A DNA stretch of 33,156 nt from Gemmatimonadales bacterium (GTDB lineage: Bacteria; Gemmatimonadota; Gemmatimonadetes; Gemmatimonadales; JACORV01): contig DATJUT010000039.1 in NCBI GenBank assembly GCA_035502185.1, forward strand, positions 1-33,156. The letters run 5' to 3'. Below, piece by piece: positions 24,077 through 32,225 of the stretch; within the stretch, counting starts at the first letter, position 1, and the number at the start of each line of letters is the position of its first letter. The notes under the pieces were generated by a model, which ran no database searches, was not told the DNA's origin, and was given only the letters and a program-made list of their open reading frames with translations. A program made the position numbers and the translations under genes.

Positions 24077-24143
24077 GGCGCGCAGCGCCGCCGCAGCCGC
24101 GGCGGCGGCGAGCAGCGCGCGCGCGGGCGCTCTCAGGGCCGCC

Positions 24144-24614
24144 TCACCCGCCGGGGCCGCGGAACCGCTGCGATTGCTGCACGCTGTAGTCGGTCAGCAT
24201 CCGCTCGTACGCCACGTCCATCAGCGGGCTCGACAGCACGAAGTCCGCGGTGGCGCGGTTGCAGGCGATCGGCACGTTGCACACCACCGCGATGCGCAGC
24301 AGCGCCTTGACGTCCACGTCGTGGGGCTGCGGCTCGAGCGGGTCCCAGAAGAAGATCACGAAGTCGATGCGGCCCTCCGCGATGCCCGCGCCGACCTGCT
24401 GGTCGCCCCCGAGGGGTCCGCTGAGGAACCGCGTGACGTCCAGGCCGAGCTCCTTCCCGATCAGCGCGCCGGTCGTCCCCGTCCCGTACAGCTCGTGGCC
24501 GGCGAGGGTGCCGCGGTTGAAGCGGGCCCACTCGAGCAGGTCGTCCTTGCGGTTGTCGTGCGCGATCAGCGCGATCCGCTTGCGGCGGTGCATCTGCACC
24601 CTGCGGGGTTCCAC
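24144..24614 (-). CDS. mgsA: methylglyoxal synthase
   Basis: GTG 24614 is chosen because AGGAGGAGG lies five bases upstream and the resulting 156-residue protein aligns without gaps to the E. coli enzyme numbering: His19 and Asp20 in AHDNRKD, catalytic Asp71 in SGPLGGDQQVG and His98 in PHDVDVKALLR. The phosphate-binding GTGTTG is present at 44-49. The enzyme turns dihydroxyacetone phosphate into methylglyoxal and phosphate. Its position is unusual: 20 bases after the 2-keto-3-deoxyxylonate dehydratase gene and just before the GH8 gene, so it is co-transcribed with a xylose-oxidation pathway. A bypass that relieves sugar-phosphate overload when pentose or uronate flux is high is a plausible role, but inferred. 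Confidence 0.95.
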   Translation of the reverse strand: MEPRRVQMHRRKRIALIAHDNRKDDLLEWARFNRGTLAGHELYGTGTTGALIGKELGLDVTRFLSGPLGGDQQVGAGIAEGRIDFVIFFWDPLEPQPHDVDVKALLRIAVVCNVPIACNRATADFVLSSPLMDVAYERMLTDYSVQQSQRFRGPGG

Positions 24615-24619
24615 CTGAT

Positions 24620-24628
24620 CCTCCTCCT
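24620..24628 (-). promoter_or_regulatory. strong ribosome binding site deciding the mgsA start
   Basis: AGGAGGAGG on the minus strand is followed by ATCAG and GTG 24614. This is the best Shine-Dalgarno match in the operon and favours the GTG over the in-frame ATG at 24593, which has only a weak AGGGTG before it. Confidence 0.75.
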
Positions 24629-24634
24629 GAGCGG

Positions 24635-25468
24635 TCAGTCCACCCGGTTGCGCAGCGTGCCGACGGCCGGCACGTGGATCTCGATCTCGTCGCCCGAGCG
24701 GAGCGCGAAGTCGTTCGGCGGCACGATCCCCGTGCCGGTGAGCAGCACGCACCCGGCGGGGAAGCTCGTCTCCCGGACGAGGTACGCCACCAGCTGCTCG
24801 GGCGCGCGCCGCATCCGCGCCAGCGTGGTGCCGCCCTCGAAGGCGGCGGCGCCCGACCGCACGACGCGCAGCGTGATGGCCGTCTCGGGGGGCAGCGGCC
24901 CGTCGCGCACCAGCAGGGCCGGACCGAGTGCGCACGCGCCGTCCCAGATCTTGGCCTGGGGGAGGTAGAGCGGGTTCTCCGCCTCGATGTCGCGCGCGCT
25001 CAGGTCGTCGCCGATGGTGTAGCCGACGATCTCGCCGCGCGCGTTCACGACCAGCGCCAGCTCCGGCTCCGGGACGCTCCAGCGCGCGTCGCGGCGGATC
25101 CGCACCGCCTGCCCGGGGCCGCGGGCGCGCCAGCCCGCGCACTTGAAGAACAGCTCCGGGCGCTCGGCCTCGTACACCCGGTCGTAGAAGGACGCGCCGC
25201 CCGCGGCCCCCGACTCCTCGAGCCGCGCGGTGCGGCTCCGGTCGTAGGTGACGCCGGCGCCCCAGATCTCCTGCCCCGCGACCGGCGCGAGCGGCGGCTC
25301 GTCGAGGCGCGGCGCGGTCGGGCCGCGGGCCGCGGCGGCGCGGAGGTGGTCGGCCAGCCCGCTGCGATTGACCAGCGCGTCCCAGTCCTCGCGCAGCCGC
25401 ACGAAGGCGCCGGCCTCCTCGACCACCGGGCCGCCCGCGGTGCGGAACAGCCGCAGGGGCGCGCTCAC
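24635..25468 (-). CDS. FAH-family dehydratase, probably 2-keto-3-deoxy-D-xylonate dehydratase (XylX/AraD1-like)
   Basis: The GTG at 25468 overlaps the xylonate dehydratase stop by four bases; the product has 277 residues. The C-terminal fumarylacetoacetate hydrolase domain shows the metal ligands Glu134 and Glu136 in [10 protein letters not shown] and an Asp in [24 protein letters not shown]. The blocks [32 protein letters not shown] and [13 protein letters not shown] are typical of the sugar-acid dehydratase branch (XylX, AraD1) rather than true fumarylacetoacetases. The expected reaction converts 2-keto-3-deoxy-pentonate to alpha-ketoglutarate semialdehyde, the third step of the Weimberg pathway. 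Xylonate is favoured over arabinonate by the YjhG-type dehydratase before it. Confidence 0.85.
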   Translation of the reverse strand: MSAPLRLFRTAGGPVVEEAGAFVRLREDWDALVNRSGLADHLRAAAARGPTAPRLDEPPLAPVAGQEIWGAGVTYDRSRTARLEESGAAGGASFYDRVYEAERPELFFKCAGWRARGPGQAVRIRRDARWSVPEPELALVVNARGEIVGYTIGDDLSARDIEAENPLYLPQAKIWDGACALGPALLVRDGPLPPETAITLRVVRSGAAAFEGGTTLARMRRAPEQLVAYLVRETSFPAGCVLLTGTGIVPPNDFALRSGDEIEIHVPAVGTLRNRVD

Positions 25469-27591
25469 CGCGGGCCCCCGGCACGGCGGCGCCGGCGGCC
25501 CGCCACCCGCTTCGACGCGCGGGGCCGCCGCTTCTTCCGGCGCGCGGGCCGCGCGCCGCCCGCCGGAGCCTTGCCCCGCGGCGCGGCTCCGGCCGCGGGC
25601 CCCCCCGCCTCGAGCGCCGCCACGATCCGATCCACGTCGAAGACGCAGCCGGCCCAGGTGCCGCCGCTGGCGCGCTGCAGCGCCGCCCACAGCCGCGTAT
25701 CGTCGGGCAGCGCCGGGTGCACCGCGAGGTCCGGGTGCGGCGCGCGCCGGGCGAGCAGCGCCGCGCATCGCGCCGGCGGCAGCGCCTCGCCCCCGGCGCC
25801 GACCAGGCTGACCGATCCCGTGAGCGCCGTCCGGTCCACCACGATCTCGATCAGATCGTCGTCGCGCACCCGCCCGATCGGGCCGCCGACGAGCGCCTCC
25901 GGCCCGACGTGGCCCACGCACGCGCCGGTCGAGACGCCGGAGAACCGGCCGTCGGTCACCAGCGACACGTGCTTGCCCCACGGCAGGTACTTCAGGGCGA
26001 AGGTGATCTGCGCGGTCTCCTGCATCCCCGTCCCGCTGGGGCCGTTGCCGATCAGCACGATCACGTCGCCGGGGCGGACCGGCCGCGCGGTCCGCCCCTT
26101 GACGGCGCGGATGGCTTCCCGCTCGTCGGCGAACACGCGTGCGGGCCCGCGGTGCCGGAACACGCCGTCCGCGCCCACCACCGACGGATCGATCGCGGTC
26201 GCCTTGATGACCGACCCCTCGGGGGCGAGGTTGCCGACCGGGAAGACGACCGTGCTGGTGAGCCCCGCGCGCCGGGCGGCGTCCGGGCCCAGGATCACGT
26301 CGTCGGGCGAGACCGACGCGCCCGCGGCGAGCCCCGCGCGCGCCGCCCGCCGCCGCTCGCTCCCCTCCCACCAGTCGAGCGTCGCGTCGAGCGTCGCGCC
26401 CGTCGCGGTGAGCACCTCCCCGTGCAGCAGCCCCATCTTCCGGAGGTGGAGCATCACCTCCGGCACGCCGCCGGCCAGGAAGACCTGCACCGTGGGATGG
26501 TTGCGCGGCCCGTTGGGCAGGCAGTCCACCAGCCGCGGCGTGGCCCGGTTCACCCGGCTCCAGTCCTCGACCGTCGGGGGCGCGAGGCCGGCCGCGTGCG
26601 CGATGGCCGGGACGTGCAGCAGCAGGTTGGTGGAGCCGCCGAACGCGGCGTGCACCAGCATCGCGTTCTCGAGCGCGTGCGGCGTGAGGATGCGGGCGAC
26701 CGGGATCCCGAGCGCGTGGAGCCGCAGCAGCGCCAGCGCCGAGCGCCGCGCCAGCTCGAGCCACGCGGGCTCGCCGGAGGGCGCGAGCGCGCCGTGCGGC
26801 ACCGCGAGCCCCAGCGCCTCGGCCACGACCTGGGAGGTGGCCGCGGTGCCGAGGAACTGGCAGCCGCCGCCGGGCGAGCCGCAGGCGCGGCATCCCATCG
26901 CCGCCGCGTAGTCGAGGGTCACCAGGTCGTGCGAGAACCGCGCGCCGAGGCTCTGCACCTGCCCCGCATCCTCCGCCCCGGCCGCCGGCAGCGTCACGCC
27001 TCCGGGCACGACCACGCCCGGCAGGTGCGAGGAGCCCGCGAGCGCGAGCATGGTGGCGGGCAGGCCCTTGTCGCAGGTCGCGACCCCGAGCACCGCCGCC
27101 GCGGTCGGGAGCGAGCGGATCAGCCGGCGCATCACGATCGCGGCGTCGTTGCGGTACGCCAGGCTGTCGAACATCCCCGTCGTGCCCTGGGTGCGGCCGT
27201 CGCACGGGTCGCTGCAGTACACCGCGAACGGCAGCGCACCCCGCGCCCGCAGGGTCAGCGCCGCCTCGCGCACCAGCAGGCCGATCTCCCAGTGCCCGGT
27301 GTGGTAGCCGAGCGCCACCGGGCGCCCGTCGTCGCCCCGGAGTCCGCCGAGCGTGCTGACCACGACGACCTGCGGCCCACCCAGCTCGGCCGGGCTCCAG
27401 CCCATCCCCACGTCCTGCGTCAGGCCGAAGACGTCGCCGCTCGGCCGGTCGCGGAGCATCGCGGCCGTGAGCGGCAGGCGGCCGGCCGGCCCCTCACCCG
27501 CGAGCCGGCCGGCGGACACCGCGTCGGCCGTGCCCAGCACTTCCTCGAGGGACGGCGGCGACGGCGGCGGCGCGTCGAGTGGAGCGTCCAT
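25465..27591 (-). CDS. yjhG: D-xylonate dehydratase, YjhG/YagF family (IlvD/Edd superfamily), with extra basic tail
   Basis: The protein has 708 residues; E. coli YjhG/YagF have about 655. The family blocks are nearly continuous: [121 protein letters not shown]. The iron-sulfur ligands are Cys130, Cys173 and Cys244 ([10 protein letters not shown]). It dehydrates xylonate to 2-keto-3-deoxyxylonate. The family normally stops shortly after the [14 protein letters not shown] segment, but here residues 661-708 form a Gly/Ala/Pro and Arg/Lys-rich tail with about 18 basic residues, overlapping the next gene's start. ATG 27591 has no clear ribosome site. It is divergent from the KGSA dehydrogenase gene. 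Confidence 0.93.
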   Translation of the reverse strand: MDAPLDAPPPSPPSLEEVLGTADAVSAGRLAGEGPAGRLPLTAAMLRDRPSGDVFGLTQDVGMGWSPAELGGPQVVVVSTLGGLRGDDGRPVALGYHTGHWEIGLLVREAALTLRARGALPFAVYCSDPCDGRTQGTTGMFDSLAYRNDAAIVMRRLIRSLPTAAAVLGVATCDKGLPATMLALAGSSHLPGVVVPGGVTLPAAGAEDAGQVQSLGARFSHDLVTLDYAAAMGCRACGSPGGGCQFLGTAATSQVVAEALGLAVPHGALAPSGEPAWLELARRSALALLRLHALGIPVARILTPHALENAMLVHAAFGGSTNLLLHVPAIAHAAGLAPPTVEDWSRVNRATPRLVDCLPNGPRNHPTVQVFLAGGVPEVMLHLRKMGLLHGEVLTATGATLDATLDWWEGSERRRAARAGLAAGASVSPDDVILGPDAARRAGLTSTVVFPVGNLAPEGSVIKATAIDPSVVGADGVFRHRGPARVFADEREAIRAVKGRTARPVRPGDVIVLIGNGPSGTGMQETAQITFALKYLPWGKHVSLVTDGRFSGVSTGACVGHVGPEALVGGPIGRVRDDDLIEIVVDRTALTGSVSLVGAGGEALPPARCAALLARRAPHPDLAVHPALPDDTRLWAALQRASGGTWAGCVFDVDRIVAALEAGGPAAGAAPRGKAPAGGARPARRKKRRPRASKRVAGRRRRRAGGPR

Positions 27592-27635
27592 GGGGAGAAC
27601 CTTGCGGCGGCGGCGGCGGAACCGCCAGTTGCGGC

Positions 27636-27663
27636 TTGCGCCCGTCTCGCGCGCGTGTAAGGT
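27636..27663 (+). promoter_or_regulatory. possible promoter for the KGSA dehydrogenase gene
   Basis: In the 90-base divergent gap, TTGCGC (27636-27641) and TAAGGT (27658-27663) are 16 bases apart and lie 18 bases before the ATG at 27682. The GGCGG/CCGCC inverted repeat at 27615-27626 next to it is partly a CGG run. Both matches are modest. Confidence 0.3.
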
Positions 27664-27681
27664 GTGCGGCGAGGAGGAACG

Positions 27682-29277
27682 ATGAATCTGACGGGCGAGA
27701 ACCTCGTCGGCGACGAACCGGTCAAGGGCAGCGGCACCACGTTCCGGGCGGTGAACCCCGCGACCGGAGCGGAGCTGGAGCCGCCGTTCCGCGAGGCCGA
27801 CGACGCGATCGTGGACCGCGCGCTGCGCGGCACCGAGGCCGTCTCGCTGCCCTACGCGGGCACGCCGCCGGCCGTGCGAGCGGGCCTCCTGCGCGGCATC
27901 GCCGACGAGATCCAGGATCTCGGCCAGGAGCTGCTCGACCGCGCGCACGAGGAGACGGCGCTGCCGCCGGCGCGGCTCGAGAGCGAGCGGACGCGGACGA
28001 CGAGCCAGCTGCGCCTGTTCGCCTCGCTGCTCGACGAGGGCTCGTGGGTCGAGGCGCGCATCGATCCCGGCGATCCGGCGCGCACGCCGGTCCCCAAGCC
28101 CGACATCCGGCGGATGCTCATCCCCCTGGGGCCGGTCGCGGTGTTCGCCGCGAGCAACTTCCCGCTCGCCTTCTCGGTCGCGGGGGGCGACACCGCGGCG
28201 GCGCTGGCCGCCGGCTGCCCGGTGGTGTGCAAGGCGCACCCGGCGCACCCCGGCACCTCCGAGCTGGTGGCCCGCGCCATCGGCCGGGCCGCGCGCGGCG
28301 CCGGCCTCGAGCCCCACATCTTCTCGCTCGTCCACGGCTGGTCGCCCGACGTCGGCCTCGCCCTGGCGCGCCATCCGCTCACCCGCGCCGTGGCCTTCAC
28401 CGGCTCGTTCGGGGCCGGGCGCGCGCTGTTCGACGCCGCCGCGGCGCGCCCCGTGCCGATCCCCGTGTACGCCGAGATGGGGAGCGTCAATCCGGTGTTC
28501 CTCCTGCCTTCGGCGCTGGCCGAGCGGTGCGACGCGATCGCCGAGGGGCTCGCGCAGTCCATCACCCTCGGCGCCGGCCAGTTCTGCACCAACCCCGGCG
28601 TGGTGGTCGGCGTGCGCGGCGACGGACTGGACCGGCTGCGGCGCCTGCTCGCCGAGCGCCTCGGTGCTTCGCCGCCCGGCGTGATGCTGTACGCCCGGCT
28701 CGGCGAGGCCTATGCCGCGGCGCTCGAGCGCGCGCGCGCCCGCGGCGCGCTGGTCCTCACCGCGCCCGCGGCGCCTCCGGCGCCGGCGCGCGCGGGCGCC
28801 GCCCTGCTGGGGACCTACGCCGCGCGGTTCGCGGGCGACGCGGAGTGGCAGGAGGAGATCTTCGGACCGGCCTCGCTGGTCGTCGAGGCCCGGGACGCCG
28901 CCGAGCTGATGCGGGTGGCCGAGGCGCTCGGGGGCCAGCTCACGGCGGCGATCCACGGCAGCCCGGACGAGCTCGCCGCCCACGCGCCGCTGGTCGAGAT
29001 GCTGCGGCGCAAGGCCGGCCGCCTGATCTTCAACGGCTTCCCGACGGGGGTCGAGGTGGGGCACGCGATGCAGCACGGCGGCCCGTATCCCGCATCCACC
29101 GACTCGCGGTCCACGTCCGTGGGCACCGCGTCCATCGCCCGCTTCCTCCGGCCGGTGTGCTACCAGGACTTCCCGGACGCGGCGCTCCCCGCCGCGCTGC
29201 GGAACCGGAACGCGCTCGGCATCTGGCGGCGGGTGGACGGGGAGCTGACGCAGGACGACGTGCGGCCCCCGGTTTAG
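27682..29277 (+). CDS. alpha-ketoglutarate semialdehyde (2,5-dioxovalerate) dehydrogenase, NADP-type ALDH
   Basis: ATG 27682 follows GAGGAGGAA and gives 531 residues, the length of the long KGSADH class. The frame is also open a few codons upstream, but the ribosome site fits this ATG. Aldehyde dehydrogenase features are the catalytic Cys302 in [10 protein letters not shown], Glu265 in [10 protein letters not shown], the Asn in [11 protein letters not shown], the cofactor-binding [13 protein letters not shown] and [22 protein letters not shown]-type and [17 protein letters not shown] blocks near the C-terminus are typical of the bacterial 2,5-dioxovalerate dehydrogenases. It oxidises the semialdehyde to 2-oxoglutarate, the last Weimberg step, and is divergent from the two dehydratases that make its substrate. 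Its stop overlaps the convergent GntP stop. Confidence 0.92.
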   Translation: MNLTGENLVGDEPVKGSGTTFRAVNPATGAELEPPFREADDAIVDRALRGTEAVSLPYAGTPPAVRAGLLRGIADEIQDLGQELLDRAHEETALPPARLESERTRTTSQLRLFASLLDEGSWVEARIDPGDPARTPVPKPDIRRMLIPLGPVAVFAASNFPLAFSVAGGDTAAALAAGCPVVCKAHPAHPGTSELVARAIGRAARGAGLEPHIFSLVHGWSPDVGLALARHPLTRAVAFTGSFGAGRALFDAAAARPVPIPVYAEMGSVNPVFLLPSALAERCDAIAEGLAQSITLGAGQFCTNPGVVVGVRGDGLDRLRRLLAERLGASPPGVMLYARLGEAYAAALERARARGALVLTAPAAPPAPARAGAALLGTYAARFAGDAEWQEEIFGPASLVVEARDAAELMRVAEALGGQLTAAIHGSPDELAAHAPLVEMLRRKAGRLIFNGFPTGVEVGHAMQHGGPYPASTDSRSTSVGTASIARFLRPVCYQDFPDAALPAALRNRNALGIWRRVDGELTQDDVRPPV

Positions 29278-30641
29278 CGCAGCGGCACCAGGAGGGCCAG
29301 CAGCACCGTCGTCGCCAGCGCCGTGGTGCCGACGACCGCGGAGAGCGGCGTCCACGACCGCAGGGTCTCGGCCTCGCTCACGCCGCCCGCGCGGCTGAAC
29401 ACCCAGAAGCCGGCGTCGTTCATCCACGAGCCCACCAGGGAGCCGCCGGCGATCGCGGTCGCCAGGTACACGGGGTGGAACGGCAGCGGCGCGCCGCGGA
29501 TCATCGCCGCGACCATCCCCGCGGTGGTGATCATCGCCACCGTGGCCGAGCCCTGCGCCGTGCGGATCACGACCGACACGCCGAACGCCGCGAGCAGCAG
29601 GGCGACGCCGCCCCGCGTGCCGCTGCCGAAGGCGCCCGCGACCAGCGACCCGAGCCGGGCGGACTGGAGCGTCGCCCCGAACGCGCCGCCCGCCCCGACG
29701 ATCAGGACGATCGCGCCGGCCCCGAGCAGCGACGACTCCACCAGCCCCGCCAGCCGCGCGCGGCCCGGCCGCTGCGCCCGCCAGTAGAGCCGCAGCGCGA
29801 AGCCGGCCGCGAGGAACAGCGCCACGTTCGGGTTGCCGATGGTCGCCGTCCACGGGGAGAGGGCATGCCACACGGAGGCGAGCGAGGGCGCGAGGGTCTT
29901 GAGCGTCTCGACGATCGTGTTCGACGAGATGAGCGTCACGGGCAGCAGCACGGGCACCAGCGCCGGCAGCAGGCCGGGCAGCGTGGCCGGCACGGGGACC
30001 TCCGGCACGCCCGGCGCCAGCGGACGCATCGCGACCGTCATCCGGCGGCTCGCCCAGCGCGCGAACAGGAGGCCCGCCGCGGCGGACGGCAGCGCGATCA
30101 CGACGCCCGCCAGCACCATCGTGCCGAGGTCCACGCCGAGCGCGCCCGCCATCGCCAGCGGCCCCGGGTGCGGCGGCACCAGGGCGTGGGTCGCCACGGC
30201 GCCGGCCGAGACGGCGAGGAGGTACTTGAGGTAGTCGCGGCCCGTGTTCCGGTACATGGACCGCGCCAGCGGCGCCAGCAGGAAGAAGATCGTGTCGAAG
30301 AACACGGGCAGCGACAGGACCCAGGCGGTCGCGCCAAGAGCCAGGGCGCCCCGCCGCTCGCCCAGCAGGTCCAGGAAGCCGCGCACGATCCGGTCCGACG
30401 CGCCACTCCCCGACATCGCGCTGCCGATGACCGCGGCCAGCGCCACGATGACGCCGAGCTGGCCCGCGGTCCGCCCGAACCCCTCGGCCACCACCGCCAC
30501 CTTGACCCCGGGCTCGCCGGGTGCCAGGATAGCGACGACGATCGCGGCTCCGACGAGCGCGAGGAACGCGTGCACCCGGAGCACGACGATTCCCCCGAGG
30601 ACGACGGCGAATCCCGCCAGCAGAATCAGGAGTGGTTGCAT
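29274..30641 (-). CDS. GntP-family gluconate/sugar-acid:H+ symporter
   Basis: The 455-residue membrane protein has 12-14 hydrophobic segments. GntP family blocks are [60 protein letters not shown] and [19 protein letters not shown]. Known members import gluconate, idonate, fructuronate or glycerate with protons. In this setting xylonate, gluconate or a uronate-derived acid is likely. It runs convergent to the dehydrogenase gene, and their stop codons overlap by four bases. It starts at ATG 30641 with its own promoter upstream. Confidence 0.9.
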   Translation of the reverse strand: MQPLLILLAGFAVVLGGIVVLRVHAFLALVGAAIVVAILAPGEPGVKVAVVAEGFGRTAGQLGVIVALAAVIGSAMSGSGASDRIVRGFLDLLGERRGALALGATAWVLSLPVFFDTIFFLLAPLARSMYRNTGRDYLKYLLAVSAGAVATHALVPPHPGPLAMAGALGVDLGTMVLAGVVIALPSAAAGLLFARWASRRMTVAMRPLAPGVPEVPVPATLPGLLPALVPVLLPVTLISSNTIVETLKTLAPSLASVWHALSPWTATIGNPNVALFLAAGFALRLYWRAQRPGRARLAGLVESSLLGAGAIVLIVGAGGAFGATLQSARLGSLVAGAFGSGTRGGVALLLAAFGVSVVIRTAQGSATVAMITTAGMVAAMIRGAPLPFHPVYLATAIAGGSLVGSWMNDAGFWVFSRAGGVSEAETLRSWTPLSAVVGTTALATTVLLALLVPLR

Positions 30642-30691
30642 CGGCTAAGCGAAGGCGGGCCCGGCGAGGGGGGTATGGACACGGTGATAAG

Positions 30692-30719
30692 ATGATAGTA
30701 TGAATTGGCGGCCGTTCAA
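30692..30719 (-). promoter_or_regulatory. promoter for the GntP gene in an AT-rich divergent region
   Basis: On the minus strand TTGAAC (30719-30714) and TATCAT (30697-30692) are separated by 16 bases, a good housekeeping-type promoter with a leader of about 45 bases. The surrounding stretch 30674-30708 is the most AT-rich of the window and probably also contains the promoter of the divergent small lipoprotein (for example TAGTAT at 30696-30701). Confidence 0.6.
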
Positions 30720-30736
30720 CTGATGGAGGGCGTCAC

Positions 30737-31186
30737 ATGCGGCACCACCGTCTACCGCTGATCGCCGGCGCGATCGCAACGGGCCTCGCACTCGCCGTGG
30801 CCGGCTGCGATGTCTCGACCAGCGTCGGCAGCTACGACGTCACCTACCGTGCCTCGGGCTTCACGGGCATCGCCACGATCGACTCGGTCCTCTACAGTCC
30901 GGGCACGGGAAAGTGCGCGACCTCGTGCAATGCGGACTCGAGCCTGATCAAGGTGACGAACCCGGCCCTCAGCGCCGCGGGGATCTACGCCGTCGAGTTG
31001 TTCCTGCCGACCGGGTCAACGGTGCAGGCGACGCTGTACGGCAAGAGCACGGCCGCCGGCACCGCGCAGTTCACGGTGATCTGGATGACGGCCAGCGGCA
31101 CCATTCGGGGTGACAGCGTCACGACGCAGACGAGCGCCACGGCTGGTACTCCGTTCACGCTGAGCCTCAGCAAGCGGACGATCTGA
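30737..31186 (+). CDS. small lipoprotein of unknown function
   Basis: The 149-residue protein has a typical lipoprotein signal (RHHRLPLIAGAIATGLALAVAGC, lipobox VAGC) and so a mature part of about 125 residues starting CDVSTSVGSYDVTYRASG. The mature part is rich in Thr, Ser, Ala and Gly, predicted to be all-beta, with two further cysteines (CATSC) that could form a disulfide. The repeated short polar strands look like an Ig-like or jelly-roll fold, but I do not recognise a family. ATG 30737 follows GGAGGG. It is a single gene, flanked by the GntP promoter and a terminator-like hairpin. Confidence 0.8.
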   Translation: MRHHRLPLIAGAIATGLALAVAGCDVSTSVGSYDVTYRASGFTGIATIDSVLYSPGTGKCATSCNADSSLIKVTNPALSAAGIYAVELFLPTGSTVQATLYGKSTAAGTAQFTVIWMTASGTIRGDSVTTQTSATAGTPFTLSLSKRTI

Positions 31187-31240
31187 GGCCGACCGGCTCC
31201 TGCAGACGCGTGTGACGCGGTAGAAGACGATCAGTGGCAT

Positions 31241-31282
31241 GGGGCCGGCGCCCGCCAACGGGCGGGGCCGGCCCCTTCGTTT
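31241..31282 (+). terminator. intrinsic terminator-like hairpin after the small lipoprotein gene
   Basis: GGGGCCGG plus CGCCCG pairs with CGGGCG plus CCGGCCCC around a CCAA loop, with a two-base GG bulge on the right side. It is followed by TTCGTTT. It lies 55 bases after the lipoprotein stop and before the aguB promoter, where a terminator is expected. The T-tract is imperfect. Confidence 0.65.
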
Positions 31283-31299
31283 GCCCGTCCCCGGAGCCC

Positions 31300-31328
31300 T
31301 AGAAAGCTCCCCGCCTCCCCGCTAGCTT
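31300..31328 (+). promoter_or_regulatory. aguB promoter placed for a leaderless transcript
   Basis: TAGAAA (31300-31305) and TAGCTT (31323-31328) are 17 bases apart, and the ATG is only six bases after the -10 hexamer. Transcription would begin at or next to the ATG, and no ribosome site is present, which points to a leaderless mRNA. Confidence 0.5.
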
Positions 31329-31334
31329 CGGCGC

Positions 31335-32225
31335 ATGCCGCCGCCCACCGTCACGCTCGGCCTGGTGCAGATGGCGATGCGCCCGGACAAGGCCTCCAAC
31401 GTCGCGAAGGCCTGCGCGGCGATCGCCGACGTCGCCCGGCGCGGTGCCGACGTCGTGGTCCTCCCCGAGCTGTTCGCGTCGCCGTACTTCTGCCAGGTGC
31501 AGGATCCGGGCCGGTTCGAGCTGGCGGAGAGCGTGGACGGTCCCACCGTGGAGGCCATCGCCGCCGCGGCGCGGGAGCACGGCGTCGCGGTGATCACGCC
31601 GATCTTCGAGCGGCGCGCGGCGGGCGTCTACCACAACAGCCTCGTGGTGCTCGGGCCCGCCGGCGAGCGGCTCGGCCTGTACCGCAAGATGCACATCCCC
31701 GACGACCCGCTGTACTACGAGAAGTACTACTTCACCCCGGGCGACCTCGGCTTCGTGGCCGTGAGCACGCCGTTCGCGAAGATCGGCCCGCTCATCTGCT
31801 GGGACCAGTGGTATCCGGAGGCGGCGCGGCTGGTGGCGCTCCAGGGCGCGCAGGTCCTCTGCTACCCGACCGCGATCGGCTGGCACCCGAAGGAGAAGGC
31901 CGAGTTCGGCGCGGCGCAGCTCGCGGCGTGGCAGATCATCCAGCGCTCACACGCCATCGCCAACGGCGTGTACGTCGCCGCGGTGAACCGCGTGGGCCAC
32001 GAGGGGCCGGCCGGGGGGGGGCTCGAGTTCTGGGGCCACTCGTTCGTCGCCGACCCGTTCGGCGTGGTGCTGGCCGAAGCCGGGGAGGGCGAGGAGACAC
32101 TGGTCGTCCCGCTCGACCTGGCGCGCCTCGAGGACGTGCGGCGCAACTGGCCGTTCTTCCGGGACCGCCGCATCGACGCGTACGCCGGCATCGCCTCCCG
32201 GTTCGGCGGCGAGGCCGGAGCCTGA
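31335..32225 (+). CDS. aguB: N-carbamoylputrescine amidase
   Basis: The protein has 296 residues and belongs to the carbon-nitrogen hydrolase (nitrilase) superfamily. The Glu-Lys-Cys triad is Glu45 in VVLPELFASPYFCQ, Lys118 in YRKMHIPDDPLYYEKYYFTPGD and Cys155 in LICWDQWYPEAAR. The DDPLYYEKYYFTPGD and GWHPKEKAEFG segments are typical of the putrescine-pathway branch. It splits N-carbamoylputrescine to putrescine, CO2 and ammonia. It is followed by aguA with the stop and start sharing one base (TGATG), the usual AguA/AguB pair of the agmatine route. Arginine decarboxylase is not in the window. There is no link to the sugar-acid genes. Confidence 0.95.
   Translation: MPPPTVTLGLVQMAMRPDKASNVAKACAAIADVARRGADVVVLPELFASPYFCQVQDPGRFELAESVDGPTVEAIAAAAREHGVAVITPIFERRAAGVYHNSLVVLGPAGERLGLYRKMHIPDDPLYYEKYYFTPGDLGFVAVSTPFAKIGPLICWDQWYPEAARLVALQGAQVLCYPTAIGWHPKEKAEFGAAQLAAWQIIQRSHAIANGVYVAAVNRVGHEGPAGGGLEFWGHSFVADPFGVVLAEAGEGEETLVVPLDLARLEDVRRNWPFFRDRRIDAYAGIASRFGGEAGA

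Noticed and set aside
24593-24613. ATG 24593 as the mgsA start
   Set aside because: The GTG at 24614 has a much stronger ribosome site at the right distance and reproduces the E. coli residue numbering exactly.
27605-27626. CGG run and GGCGG-AA-CCGCC inverted repeat between the xylonate dehydratase and KGSA dehydrogenase genes, as an operator
   Set aside because: The arms are part of a simple CGG run, which is frequent in this GC-rich DNA; there is no independent support.
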